From contig JAEWDZ010000004.1 in assembly GCA_023389855.1 (NCBI GenBank), forward strand, positions 186,001 through 250,000: 64,000 nt of DNA. The letters run 5' to 3'. Below are positions 1 through 6,981 of this stretch, piece by piece; within the stretch, counting starts at the first letter, position 1, and every line of letters starts with the position of its first letter. Under the pieces are notes generated by a model that ran no database searches, had not been told where the DNA came from, and saw only the letters and a program-made list of their open reading frames with translations. The position numbers and the translations under genes are program-made. This DNA is from Bacteroidota bacterium (GTDB taxonomy: Bacteria; Bacteroidota; Bacteroidia; Bacteroidales; Porphyromonadaceae).

Positions 1-162
1 AAAAAAATTGATTCTACTTTTGTTCCTGAATTTGTTGGATGGGAAATGACACATACTTTTAGGGCTAATAATGCAAATGGCAACAAAGTTATTGCCCATA
101 GAAAGTTCTATTTTGATAAAGAAATATCAAGAATCATTGGTGAAGAAAATCTTGATAAATGA
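1..162 (+). CDS. C-terminal end of an unrecognised protein (cut by the window edge)
   Basis: An open frame runs from base 1 to a TGA at 160-162, encoding 53 residues of a protein that begins outside the window. The visible part is polar and has no motif I recognise; it ends RIIGEENLDK. A Rho-independent terminator follows 10 bases later, which supports this being the true end of a plus-strand gene. It is probably a prophage gene because it lies on the prophage side of the integrase and its neighbours are phage genes. Function unknown. Confidence 0.55.
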   Translation, partial: KKIDSTFVPEFVGWEMTHTFRANNANGNKVIAHRKFYFDKEISRIIGEENLDK

Positions 163-172
163 CAACAAAATT

Positions 173-192
173 GGGCTTCAAGCCCTTTTTTG
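173..192 (+). terminator. Rho-independent terminator
   Basis: GGGCT (173-177), a TCA loop and AGCCC (181-185) form a 5-bp stem followed directly by six T residues. It closes the partial gene that ends at 162. Confidence 0.75.
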
Positions 193-488
193 TTTACAAT
201 TCGGTGTTTTATAGTAAAATAAAATTCAGATAATCCGCTAATTTTGCGGTGTTTTTTGTTGCCGTTTCAATTATTCTTGCTACTTCTGTCATTGTACTTC
301 ACATATCAATGGCGGTGGTAAGACCGCAAACAAATCCGTTGGCGGTATTTTATACCCTGACGGCTGACACATCGGCATTGTACCCCCGTGGAAATCTGTA
401 ATGGAAATCCAGCCTTTGTAGGTGTTATGCGACGGGAAAGGCAATGCCGTTTTTCTATTGCCTGTAAACTTTCATAAATCGCATAACA
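193..488 (+). promoter_or_regulatory. Leader-like gap before the decayed antirepressor
   Basis: These 296 bases hold no convincing gene. The last 60 or so resemble the segment just before the second antirepressor at 1036: both have a short GC-rich element, a T-run, a copy of TTGCCT, then ATAA and GCATAACA immediately before the ATG. The block around 311-350 (GGCGGTGGTAAGACCGC and a second GGCGG) could fold into small hairpins. I read it as an older copy of the structured 5' leader found at 797-1035. No clear promoter is visible. Confidence 0.4.
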
Positions 489-756
489 ATGAAAGAATCA
501 ATCAAAATCTTTGAGAATTCCCAATTCGGGCAAATCCGCACTTCAGTAGCGGAAAATGGCGAACCATTGTTTTGTCTTGCTGACCTTTGCAAAATTTTAG
601 GATTGGGAAATCCAAGTCAAGTAAAACGACACTCCGCAAAGATGGGGTCATTAGTAATGAGGTATCAACCCCTATCATTAGCAACGGAATAGATACGGGC
701 AAGACAAAAATAACGATGCTCAACTTCATCACCGAACCCAACTTGTACAAGTATTC
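489..756 (+). pseudogene. Frameshifted, truncated BRO-N antirepressor
   Basis: The first 46 codons encode a typical BRO-N start, with the stretch LFCLADLCKILGLGNPSQVK. At an AAAA run (623-626) the frame breaks. Adding one A restores the family sequence TTLRKDGVISNEV and continues to NFITEPNLYK near 755, after which similarity stops. The gene has therefore lost one base and the whole C-terminal half, including any ANT domain. BRO-N proteins are phage DNA-binding antirepressors. The intact gene at 1036 probably supplies the function now. A sequencing error in the A-run could explain the frameshift but not the truncation. Confidence 0.75.
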
Positions 757-765
757 TAAAAATAT

Positions 766-796
766 TTGGCCAATTCAAAATAATTCGCTATCTTTG
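766..796 (+). promoter_or_regulatory. Bacteroidetes-type promoter for the antirepressor leader
   Basis: TTG at 766-768 is followed after 20 bases by TATCTTTG at 789-796, an excellent match to the Bacteroidetes -33 and -7 elements. It would start a transcript near 803, giving a leader of about 230 nt before the antirepressor at 1036. Confidence 0.7.
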
Positions 797-1035
797 TGGT
801 GCACAACAATTGGTAGTAGCCTACCTCGCAGGGCAGCGAAAATATGCCCGATCTTGTCAGGGTTTTTTTATGCCCAAAACATATACAGGGTTTTTTTATG
901 CCCAAAACATATACTAGGTAAGCGGTTGCTTATTACGTACAGATATTTGCTCCTACGGGGTAGACCATTTGTTGTGCAGCGTAATATGGCGACCGCTTTT
1001 TTGTTGCCTATAACCTTTAATTAATTGCATAACAA
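797..1035 (+). ncRNA. Structured 5' leader upstream of the antirepressor, P4/ash-like
   Basis: The region between the promoter at 766-796 and the ATG at 1036 is rich in short hairpin-forming blocks: GGGCA...TGCCC near 832-849, then two GGG-T7-ATG-CCC units inside the tandem repeat at 859-914, then GGCGACCGC followed by a T-run. The open frame across it has an odd, repeat-driven composition and I do not regard it as a protein gene. In enterobacterial P4-like elements a leader RNA of this general kind controls immunity and an antirepressor; the resemblance here is in layout only. Confidence 0.45.
859..914 (+). repeat. Perfect 28-bp tandem repeat (two copies)
   Basis: Units at 859-886 and 887-914 are identical; each begins AGGGTTTTTTTATGCCC and ends in ACATATAC. 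Each contains GGG and CCC separated by ten bases, so each could form a weak hairpin with a U-rich loop. It lies inside the antirepressor leader. Confidence 0.95.
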
Positions 1036-1917
1036 ATGGCAAATCAAATTGAAGTCCTAAAACAAACCGAATTGCTTGGACAACAATTCACAGTCTACGG
1101 CACGCCCGAAGAGCCGCTGTTCAAAGCGAAAGACATTACTGATTTGATTGGGTTGACAAACTCAAGAGAAGTAGTAATGCGTGTCGATGAAGAAGAACGA
1201 TGTAAGTTGAACTTACACCCCCAAGGCGAAACATGGATGCTCACCGAAGACGGCCTTTACGAAGTCCTAATGCAAAGCCGTAAACCTATAGCCAAACAAT
1301 TTAAGAAAGGCGTAAAAAACATACTAAAGCAAATCCGCAAAACGGGCGGCTACATGGTTGCCCGGCAAGACGAAACACCGGAACAAATCATGGCACGTGC
1401 GTTGATGGTGGCAAAGGACACAATCGACCGCCAACAAGCGGCATTGAAGCAATCCGAAAACAAGAACTACTTGTTGCAATGCCAAAATGATGCTTTAACC
1501 TCAATGAATGAGGGTCAGCAACGGCACATCAAGTCTTTAATGCCCGGTGCGACATTCGCCAAAGCCGTTGAAACGTCCGAACGTTCTATTTTGGTTGGCG
1601 AACTTGCCCGTATCATCAAGCAAAACGGAGTGGAAATCGGGCAAAACCGCCTTTTCCAATGGCTGCGTGATAAAGGTTACCTTTGCAAAAAGGGCGAAAT
1701 GTACAACCAGCCCACGCAAAAAGCCTTGCAAATGGGTTTGTTTGAACTCAAAAAGACGGTGATAACAAAGCCAAACGGCGATTCCCTTGTCACCACCACA
1801 ACCAAAGTGACCGGGAAAGGGCAAATCTACTTCGTGAACAAGTTTCTTTTTGACGCTATCAACCAAGCGGAATTGGCAAAGCAAGCCGCACAAGCAAAGA
1901 AAGGGGGTGCGCAATGA
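1036..1917 (+). CDS. Phage antirepressor, BRO-N plus ANT (KilAC) domains
   Basis: A 293-residue protein. Residues about 10-115 are a BRO-N DNA-binding domain (FKAKDITDLIGL, LYEVLMQSRKPIAKQFKKGV). A linker likely to be coiled (about 120-170) leads to an ANT/KilAC domain at about 175-280 (LFQWLRDKGYLC, YNQPTQKA, KVTGKGQ). Proteins of this type inactivate or bypass the phage repressor or act as late regulators. The ANT half closely matches that of the Rha antirepressor at 15274-16059. The stop overlaps the next start by ATGA, so 1914-2144 is co-translated. The upstream leader and promoter suggest RNA-level control. Confidence 0.9.
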   Translation: MANQIEVLKQTELLGQQFTVYGTPEEPLFKAKDITDLIGLTNSREVVMRVDEEERCKLNLHPQGETWMLTEDGLYEVLMQSRKPIAKQFKKGVKNILKQIRKTGGYMVARQDETPEQIMARALMVAKDTIDRQQAALKQSENKNYLLQCQNDALTSMNEGQQRHIKSLMPGATFAKAVETSERSILVGELARIIKQNGVEIGQNRLFQWLRDKGYLCKKGEMYNQPTQKALQMGLFELKKTVITKPNGDSLVTTTTKVTGKGQIYFVNKFLFDAINQAELAKQAAQAKKGGAQ

Positions 1918-2144
1918 CCGTCAGCAAACAGACCGAAAATTTCATTGACTGCATGAAAACCATGCAGGAACTTTACACGAAAGTATATAAGTCGCTCAAT
2001 GAAATATACAACGTTGATGATACGGAACGCATCATTGCCGACCAATTCATCATGGAATTTGACGCGCTCAACAAGCGGATTGAAAACCTTGTCATTTCTT
2101 CCATAAAAGAAAGAATATCTTGGGTTGATTCACAAGAAATTTGA
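1914..2144 (+). CDS. Small hypothetical phage protein
   Basis: A 76-residue acidic, probably all-helical protein with no signal peptide or membrane segment. Its ATG overlaps the antirepressor stop (ATGA), and a stable hairpin follows, so the two genes form one transcription unit. The tight coupling suggests that the product works with, or restrains, the antirepressor. I do not recognise the family. Confidence 0.65.
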   Translation: MTVSKQTENFIDCMKTMQELYTKVYKSLNEIYNVDDTERIIADQFIMEFDALNKRIENLVISSIKERISWVDSQEI

Positions 2145-2154
2145 CGTAATGCAA

Positions 2155-2197
2155 GGGGCTGCATAAGTTATTAAAAAACTTGTGCAACCCCTGCTTT
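2155..2197 (+). terminator. Long hairpin terminator after the antirepressor operon
   Basis: GGGGCTGCATAAGTT (2155-2169) pairs with AACTTGTGCAACCCC (2177-2191), with one mismatch and one G:U pair and a 7-base loop. The trailing T-run is short (CTTTATA), so termination may be partial. Confidence 0.55.
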
Positions 2198-2223
2198 ATA
2201 CTAGCCCAAATTATATACCTTTG
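2195..2223 (+). promoter_or_regulatory. Promoter for the two small genes at 2250 and 2521
   Basis: TACCTTTG at 2216-2223 is a perfect -7 element. The -33 region is only a TTT at 2195-2197, 18 bases upstream. Predicted transcription starts close to 2230, a leader of about 20 bases. Confidence 0.5.
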
Positions 2224-2249
2224 TACAATAAATTAAAATACAACAGGTT

Positions 2250-2477
2250 ATGGATAAGAAGAAGCAAGAAATGATAATGGCTATTGCCAAAGAATACGAC
2301 TTTGATGCAATTGAAAAACTCTTTAATTGGAATGGTTATGAAGTCTATTCACCATACAATAAGGATGGAAGAATGCGTTTTATCGGGCAACCCGTGTTTA
2401 TTCTCGTTAAACAAGGGCAAGCACGGGTCGCAACTGAAGAAGAATGGGGGCAATTCATCGAAAACCTGCCGGATTGA
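2250..2477 (+). CDS. Small hypothetical protein
   Basis: A 75-residue soluble protein with its own promoter, separated from the antirepressor operon by a hairpin. It starts MDKKKQEMIMAIAKEYDFDA and contains a compact aromatic core (WNGYEVYSPYNKDG). No recognised domain. With the next gene it forms a two-gene unit convergent with the MuF-papain gene. It could be accessory cargo or an immunity partner, but that rests on position alone. Confidence 0.6.
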   Translation: MDKKKQEMIMAIAKEYDFDAIEKLFNWNGYEVYSPYNKDGRMRFIGQPVFILVKQGQARVATEEEWGQFIENLPD

Positions 2478-2520
2478 TTCTTCATTGCCGTTTCTTTGTG
2501 AACAAATAATTATCAAGAAT

Positions 2521-2736
2521 ATGGAAAAGAAAGCCAATTTTACCAAGAACAATCCTAATGATTTAATTTGGTGGATTGATAACCCGGAACGTATCGGAGA
2601 ATGGTTGTTTTCATTTGACAAGAAAAAAATCTTCAATATGTTTGCCGATTACCCTTGGAAATTGACACCAGAAGAAAAGGCTATCTTTGATAGAGAAAAC
2701 CCATATTGGGCAGATTTTTTCAAAGACAGAAAATGA
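2521..2736 (+). CDS. Small hypothetical protein
   Basis: A 71-residue protein read from the ATG at 2521; a longer frame opens at 2284 but would overlap the previous gene in another frame. It is rich in Trp and Phe (LIWWIDNPERIGEWLFSFDK, YWADFF), as small binding proteins often are. It follows the gene at 2250 after a 43-base gap and ends 5 bases before a bidirectional terminator shared with the MuF gene. Family not recognised. Confidence 0.6.
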   Translation: MEKKANFTKNNPNDLIWWIDNPERIGEWLFSFDKKKIFNMFADYPWKLTPEEKAIFDRENPYWADFFKDRK

Positions 2737-2741
2737 ACAAA

Positions 2742-2757
2742 GGCGGGAATCCCCGCC
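2742..2757. terminator. Bidirectional terminator between convergent operons
   Basis: GGCGGG (2742-2747), loop AATC, CCCGCC (2752-2757). It lies between the stop of the plus-strand gene at 2736 and the stop of the minus-strand MuF gene at 2765, and can serve both. Confidence 0.7.
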
Positions 2758-2764
2758 ATTTTGC

Positions 2765-5014
2765 TTATTTAATCGTGCCGCTTGTTCCTTTGTTTTGTTC
2801 CGATTCCGCCGTATTGATATAACCAACCATTTTGCGAAATCCTGAATCCTTTTGCAGAACTTCAATATCAATCAATAACCCATAATCTTTGCCCCTTGCA
2901 CTAAAACGCCAACCGAAAGTCTTGCCATCAAGCGGTTTCCACCCGTTTGAATATGCACTTTGCAACTCCAAGTATTCATATTTGCTTTTTGAAACTTGGC
3001 GAACAATTGCCGCGTGCCGTCCAATAGCAAGATAGTATTGTTTGCCGATTTCCGTTTGTTTCATCATTTGTATGCCCGTTGCCCATGCTGAATATCCGCC
3101 CAATTTGTCGCATATCTGCATAAGATTTGACTTCTTACAAAAATAATTAAGGCTTTTGCCACCTCGGAAATCCAAGACCTCCATTCCGCCTTTGTTTGCA
3201 GCCCATGCAAATGCAAGCGATGCACAAGAACCCGTTGTTCGGTCGCCACCACCAACCCTTGCGATAATGTCACTTTCAGTTGGCTGTTTTTCGTGCATCT
3301 TAACTTCACGATATTCAACCCCGGCTTTTTCGATATTGGCAAACACATCATCAAGTTTTGTCGGTTCTGCTTTCGGTGTCCCTTTTGCGTCCTGTATTTT
3401 ATCCAACAAATCTTGCAATGCTTTTTTGCATGAAGCCTTTGACAAAATCCATTCTCGTTTGTCGCCTGTTATATCGGCAATCAATTGCAGCATATCGGAA
3501 ATATCAATCTTGTACTTCCGGGCTTCTTTGACCGCTTCATTAGCATCATTGATGAATGCCTTATATTCTTGCTTGGCATTTTCAACACGTTTTTCCAATT
3601 CGTCAATCGCCCGTAAGATGTTGCTTGAATCAGGCGTTTTCATTGCATCATCAAGAATGTATGTATTCAAGCCCCATTCCGAACACTTGGCGCGAATGTT
3701 CGCATCGCGCAACTCCATTTGCTTTACTTTTGTGAAGATTGTGCCAATGCGTATTTCAAGGCTTCGCACATCTTTGTCCGCAATGTATCGTTCAAGAATT
3801 GAAAGTTCAATCGGCAGTCCCCACTTGCTTGCCATTTGCCTTGCTTGCTCGATTTGCGCCCGGTATGGTGCAAGAACATCGGTTTGAACCTGAACGGTCG
3901 GCAATGAAATCTTCAATCCCTCGGACAACTTGCCGTCCTTGAAGTTGTCTTTGATGAAATAGGGGGTCGAACCCCAATTCTTTTGTGCATCTTCGTGGTC
4001 TTTCACCCATTGTTTGAAGTTGTCCGGCACGTCCGAAACAAGATTCTTGGCTTGCAATTGCTTGTATTGCGTACCACGCAACGCCGCTTTGAGGTCGCCC
4101 AACTCGTTTGCATCAAAGGTTTCTTCGTCCATCAAGATAGGGATTGCGTAACACATACATTGCGGGTGCCACCCTTTGAACTTGAACGTCTTTGGGTATC
4201 GTCCTTTCAGCTTCTCGCAAAGGTCGCATTCGCACAATGGTTCGTGATTGCTTCGGCATATCTCGAAACCAACAACGAAATCAAGTGATTGCCAACGTAT
4301 GAAATCACTTTCACGATAAGCCATATTGATTTCGGAACGTGTCAAGCGCATTGCGTTTTTGTACGAAGAACGATAAACGCCTTGTCCGGGGTGGAATGCA
4401 CGCGCATTCTTCGACAAAACAAGGTTTCCGCGCTTATCACGGACACGTCGGAACAATCGGTTCGGGTCTTTCAGGTTCTGCCGGACATCACGCGAAAGTT
4501 GGTCGGCACTTCGTCCCTCACCCAGACCCACATCAAGGGCGGATTCCAATTGGTCTTTATATTGCCCAACATACTTCCACACTCGTTTCGAAAGGTTCAT
4601 TCCCTCGACCTTGCGTTGTTGGAACGTCTGCAAGGCTTCCAAATTGCGGTCTTGCATCTTGCGCAACCTTGCCTTGCTTATCTTTGACGTGTCCATTATG
4701 GATTCAATGAATCCGTCGTTCTTGTCGCAAGCGAACAACCATTGTTTCTTTGACCCCGTTTCAATGACTGTTACCATTCGGGACGCAAGTTGCGTTGTTA
4801 CGTCTTGCATCACGGATTTCACACTTGGGTAATCGTCAAAAGAAAAGGGCTTTTCGGGGTTATACGCGCCTTTTGCCGCCGCTTTCGATACTTCGGCAGT
4901 GGCACAGTCAAACAAAGCTTCAACGGCTTTTGTGTATTGCTCCGTGTGCCTGTAATGCGCAGCATCGTATGATTGAATCGAAAACCGCGTTGTTTTCTGC
5001 CTTTTCTTTGCCAT
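2765..5014 (-). CDS. MuF-type phage head protein with a C-terminal papain-like domain
   Basis: A 749-residue protein with three parts. Residues about 140-295 form a MuF/SPP1 gp7-like minor head domain with the family's cysteine cluster (C253, C261, C263, C266, C286, C288) and the helix RLTRSEINMAYRESD. Residues about 300-570 are helical spacer. Residues about 580-740 form a compact domain with a Cys-His pair typical of papain-like folds: C597 in GSCASLAFAW, H667 in GRHAAIV, and E683/Q685 in YLELQS as possible third residues. MuF proteins are injected or packaged head components, and many temperate phages fuse toxin domains to them. The toxin reading is an inference; the domain could instead act in head maturation or ejection. 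It is the last gene of the late operon seen here. Confidence 0.8.
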   Translation of the reverse strand: MAKKRQKTTRFSIQSYDAAHYRHTEQYTKAVEALFDCATAEVSKAAAKGAYNPEKPFSFDDYPSVKSVMQDVTTQLASRMVTVIETGSKKQWLFACDKNDGFIESIMDTSKISKARLRKMQDRNLEALQTFQQRKVEGMNLSKRVWKYVGQYKDQLESALDVGLGEGRSADQLSRDVRQNLKDPNRLFRRVRDKRGNLVLSKNARAFHPGQGVYRSSYKNAMRLTRSEINMAYRESDFIRWQSLDFVVGFEICRSNHEPLCECDLCEKLKGRYPKTFKFKGWHPQCMCYAIPILMDEETFDANELGDLKAALRGTQYKQLQAKNLVSDVPDNFKQWVKDHEDAQKNWGSTPYFIKDNFKDGKLSEGLKISLPTVQVQTDVLAPYRAQIEQARQMASKWGLPIELSILERYIADKDVRSLEIRIGTIFTKVKQMELRDANIRAKCSEWGLNTYILDDAMKTPDSSNILRAIDELEKRVENAKQEYKAFINDANEAVKEARKYKIDISDMLQLIADITGDKREWILSKASCKKALQDLLDKIQDAKGTPKAEPTKLDDVFANIEKAGVEYREVKMHEKQPTESDIIARVGGGDRTTGSCASLAFAWAANKGGMEVLDFRGGKSLNYFCKKSNLMQICDKLGGYSAWATGIQMMKQTEIGKQYYLAIGRHAAIVRQVSKSKYEYLELQSAYSNGWKPLDGKTFGWRFSARGKDYGLLIDIEVLQKDSGFRKMVGYINTAESEQNKGTSGTIK

Positions 5015-5018
5015 ACAA

Positions 5019-5225
5019 TCAATTTTCGGTGGTTCTTAACTTGAAATGCTTATCACAAGCTGGGTCGGAAAGGAATTTGCACCACTTGCCAAAATCCGTT
5101 TTTTCGTCGAACTTACATCGGCATAATATCAAATGCCCTTCGTGTGCCTTGTCGTGCCAATAGTATGAATTGGCGCAATCACGGCATCGGTACTTGACTT
5201 CTTTTTTAATGATTTTCTTTGCCAT
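5019..5225 (-). CDS. Small Cys-rich, probably zinc-binding protein
   Basis: A 68-residue basic protein with cysteines at CRDCANSYYW, ILCRC and KWCKFLSDPAC plus histidines, a pattern typical of small zinc ribbons. It sits 4 bases upstream of the MuF gene on the same strand, in the late operon. It may bind DNA or assist head assembly. No named family recognised. Confidence 0.65.
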   Translation of the reverse strand: MAKKIIKKEVKYRCRDCANSYYWHDKAHEGHLILCRCKFDEKTDFGKWCKFLSDPACDKHFKLRTTEN

Positions 5226-5232
5226 TGTACGT

Positions 5233-5499
5233 TCATTTTGAGGTTACAAACTGACCACAATTCAATCGGTCGAACGTGGCTTCATCAAGATTGCAACGAT
5301 GGACACCGCACGAATCAGCAACCCACACAACCCATTGTTCGGGGTGTCTTGTTACTCGCGGCATCTTCAACGTTACATCGTAATGGGTTGTGGTATGTGC
5401 CTGGACGTGTTTTTTCCCGACAACATACCCACTTACCGGGATTTGCTTACAACTTACAAGACAAAGCACCATCAGGATTGCAAACAACATCTTACGCAT
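5233..5499 (-). CDS. Small phage lipoprotein
   Basis: From the ATG at 5499 the product is 88 residues and begins with a textbook lipoprotein signal: MRKMLFAILMVLCLVSC, with LVSC as the lipobox. Longer starts at 5505 and 5523 exist but weaken the signal. The mature part is about 71 residues with no recognised domain. The gene overlaps the end of the portal gene by 8 bases and precedes the zinc-ribbon and MuF genes. Phage lipoproteins are often superinfection-exclusion factors or outer-membrane spanins; neither role is proven here. Confidence 0.7.
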   Translation of the reverse strand: MRKMLFAILMVLCLVSCKQIPVSGYVVGKKHVQAHTTTHYDVTLKMPRVTRHPEQWVVWVADSCGVHRCNLDEATFDRLNCGQFVTSK

Positions 5500-6955
5500 C
5501 GGCATCAATTTGAGGTTCGCCAATGATGAAAGAATTTTCGGCGGTCGCCTGTTCTTTCAGTTTCTTAACCGTGTTTGCAACGTCCTTGGAAATACCCGCA
5601 CGTTCCACCGATTCTTCTTGCGAAATGACGGGCTTGTTGCCGTTGGCGGTAAGCCAATAATTCAAATCGTCAAGTTCGTTGGTAATCATATATGGCACAA
5701 GTTCAGGTTCAACCACGACGGTTTCACAATCTTTTTCCCAAACTGTGTTCATTTGACCGATATAAGCCAAAATGATATTCACACGACGTTGCAAGTAGTC
5801 GTCGAAGATTTCTTTCTTGTCCTGAACTTTCAAATGCGCGTCCATAAACAACAACTTCAACGCAACACCGGAAATCGCACCAAGTCCCTTGACCGAATCA
5901 AACGAAATATCCGGCGTTTGGGTGATTGTATAAATCATTTTCAAAAGGGTTTCAATTTCAAGTTTCACCGCTTCGGGTGCTGACTGCCAAGACACATATT
6001 GCATTGTCGCGCCGTCCTCGCCCTCGATAACTGAACCCGATTCGCCCTTTTTCGACCAACCGCGAATGTCGCCCGTAACAAAGATTTTCGGGCTTGCGTG
6101 ATAGTCGTTTGTATCTGCAAAGTTCGACAAAAGAGTTTCCAAGCGGTCAATCAACTTGTCCACGTCCTCGGTTTCAAACTTTGGTTGGTGTCCGTACACA
6201 ACCGGGATTTTACCAATGGCGATTGGCTTTGGATAACCAGGCGCAACATCGTAACCATTCGCGCCATTGATCCACAACCAATGATCCCTGTCGGTGAATG
6301 TTTCAAAGTAATCAACGCCATTGCCTTTGTTGTCCTTACGGCTGAAAGCGCGTGAAAACGCCGTCATATCGCCCGTTTCGTCAAAGTAGGGGTAAAGCAC
6401 ATCGCCATTTTCGGGCGAAAAGATGGCACAACGCAACTTGTGTTTCGCTCTGAATCCATACTTTGAATGTGGCTTGTCCACGATATACCAATACTCCGCA
6501 CATTCCTTGAATCCGAATATCGAACGGGCGATTTTGCGATTCAAAGAATTGCTTTTCACATCGTACAAGATACGGTTCAAGGCTTTCACAATGCCTTGTT
6601 CGTTCTCGGTGGTCGGTGTGGCGTTATACTCCGGCGGATTGCCGAAACAAAACGACACGGCGCGGTTGATAATCAACTTTTGAATGGCAAGGGCAACACG
6701 CGCAACCTTTTCGGTGCGGAAATTGACCGCTTCACCATCGGTTGTCATAACCTTTTGTGCCGAATCCGCGTCATTGTCTGCATCAACTTTCACCCTTTTA
6801 TCAGGGCGCAAGATTAGGTCGTTGATGTCGTGCAACTTAGGGTTCAACGCCTTTTTTGCACTCTCCACGTCGGGTTGTGGAATGAATCGGCAAGACTTCA
6901 ATTCGGAAATCACGTCGTTCGCCGTTGCTTTGCTGAAAATTTCTTCGATTGTCAT
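5492..6955 (-). CDS. Phage portal protein (SPP1 gp6 type)
   Basis: A 487-residue protein of normal length for the SPP1 gp6-like portal family. Residues about 65-120 hold the start of the wing (KVARVALAIQKLIINRAVSF, then CFGNPPEY), and the middle part has the family's ETLLSNFADTNDY helix. The stem/crown region contains a conserved run near TQTPDISFDSVKGLGAISGV. Portals form the dodecameric ring at the capsid vertex through which DNA is packaged and ejected. It lies directly after the large terminase, the usual order. The C-terminal end overlaps the lipoprotein start. Confidence 0.9.
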   Translation of the reverse strand: MTIEEIFSKATANDVISELKSCRFIPQPDVESAKKALNPKLHDINDLILRPDKRVKVDADNDADSAQKVMTTDGEAVNFRTEKVARVALAIQKLIINRAVSFCFGNPPEYNATPTTENEQGIVKALNRILYDVKSNSLNRKIARSIFGFKECAEYWYIVDKPHSKYGFRAKHKLRCAIFSPENGDVLYPYFDETGDMTAFSRAFSRKDNKGNGVDYFETFTDRDHWLWINGANGYDVAPGYPKPIAIGKIPVVYGHQPKFETEDVDKLIDRLETLLSNFADTNDYHASPKIFVTGDIRGWSKKGESGSVIEGEDGATMQYVSWQSAPEAVKLEIETLLKMIYTITQTPDISFDSVKGLGAISGVALKLLFMDAHLKVQDKKEIFDDYLQRRVNIILAYIGQMNTVWEKDCETVVVEPELVPYMITNELDDLNYWLTANGNKPVISQEESVERAGISKDVANTVKKLKEQATAENSFIIGEPQIDADA

Positions 6956-6981
6956 AAGTTATTGTTTTATAGCGATATACT

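Noticed and set aside
587..1024. 145-codon plus-strand frame
   Set aside because: Its first part is the shifted BRO-N remainder and the rest crosses a promoter and the repeat-bearing leader; composition is repeat driven.
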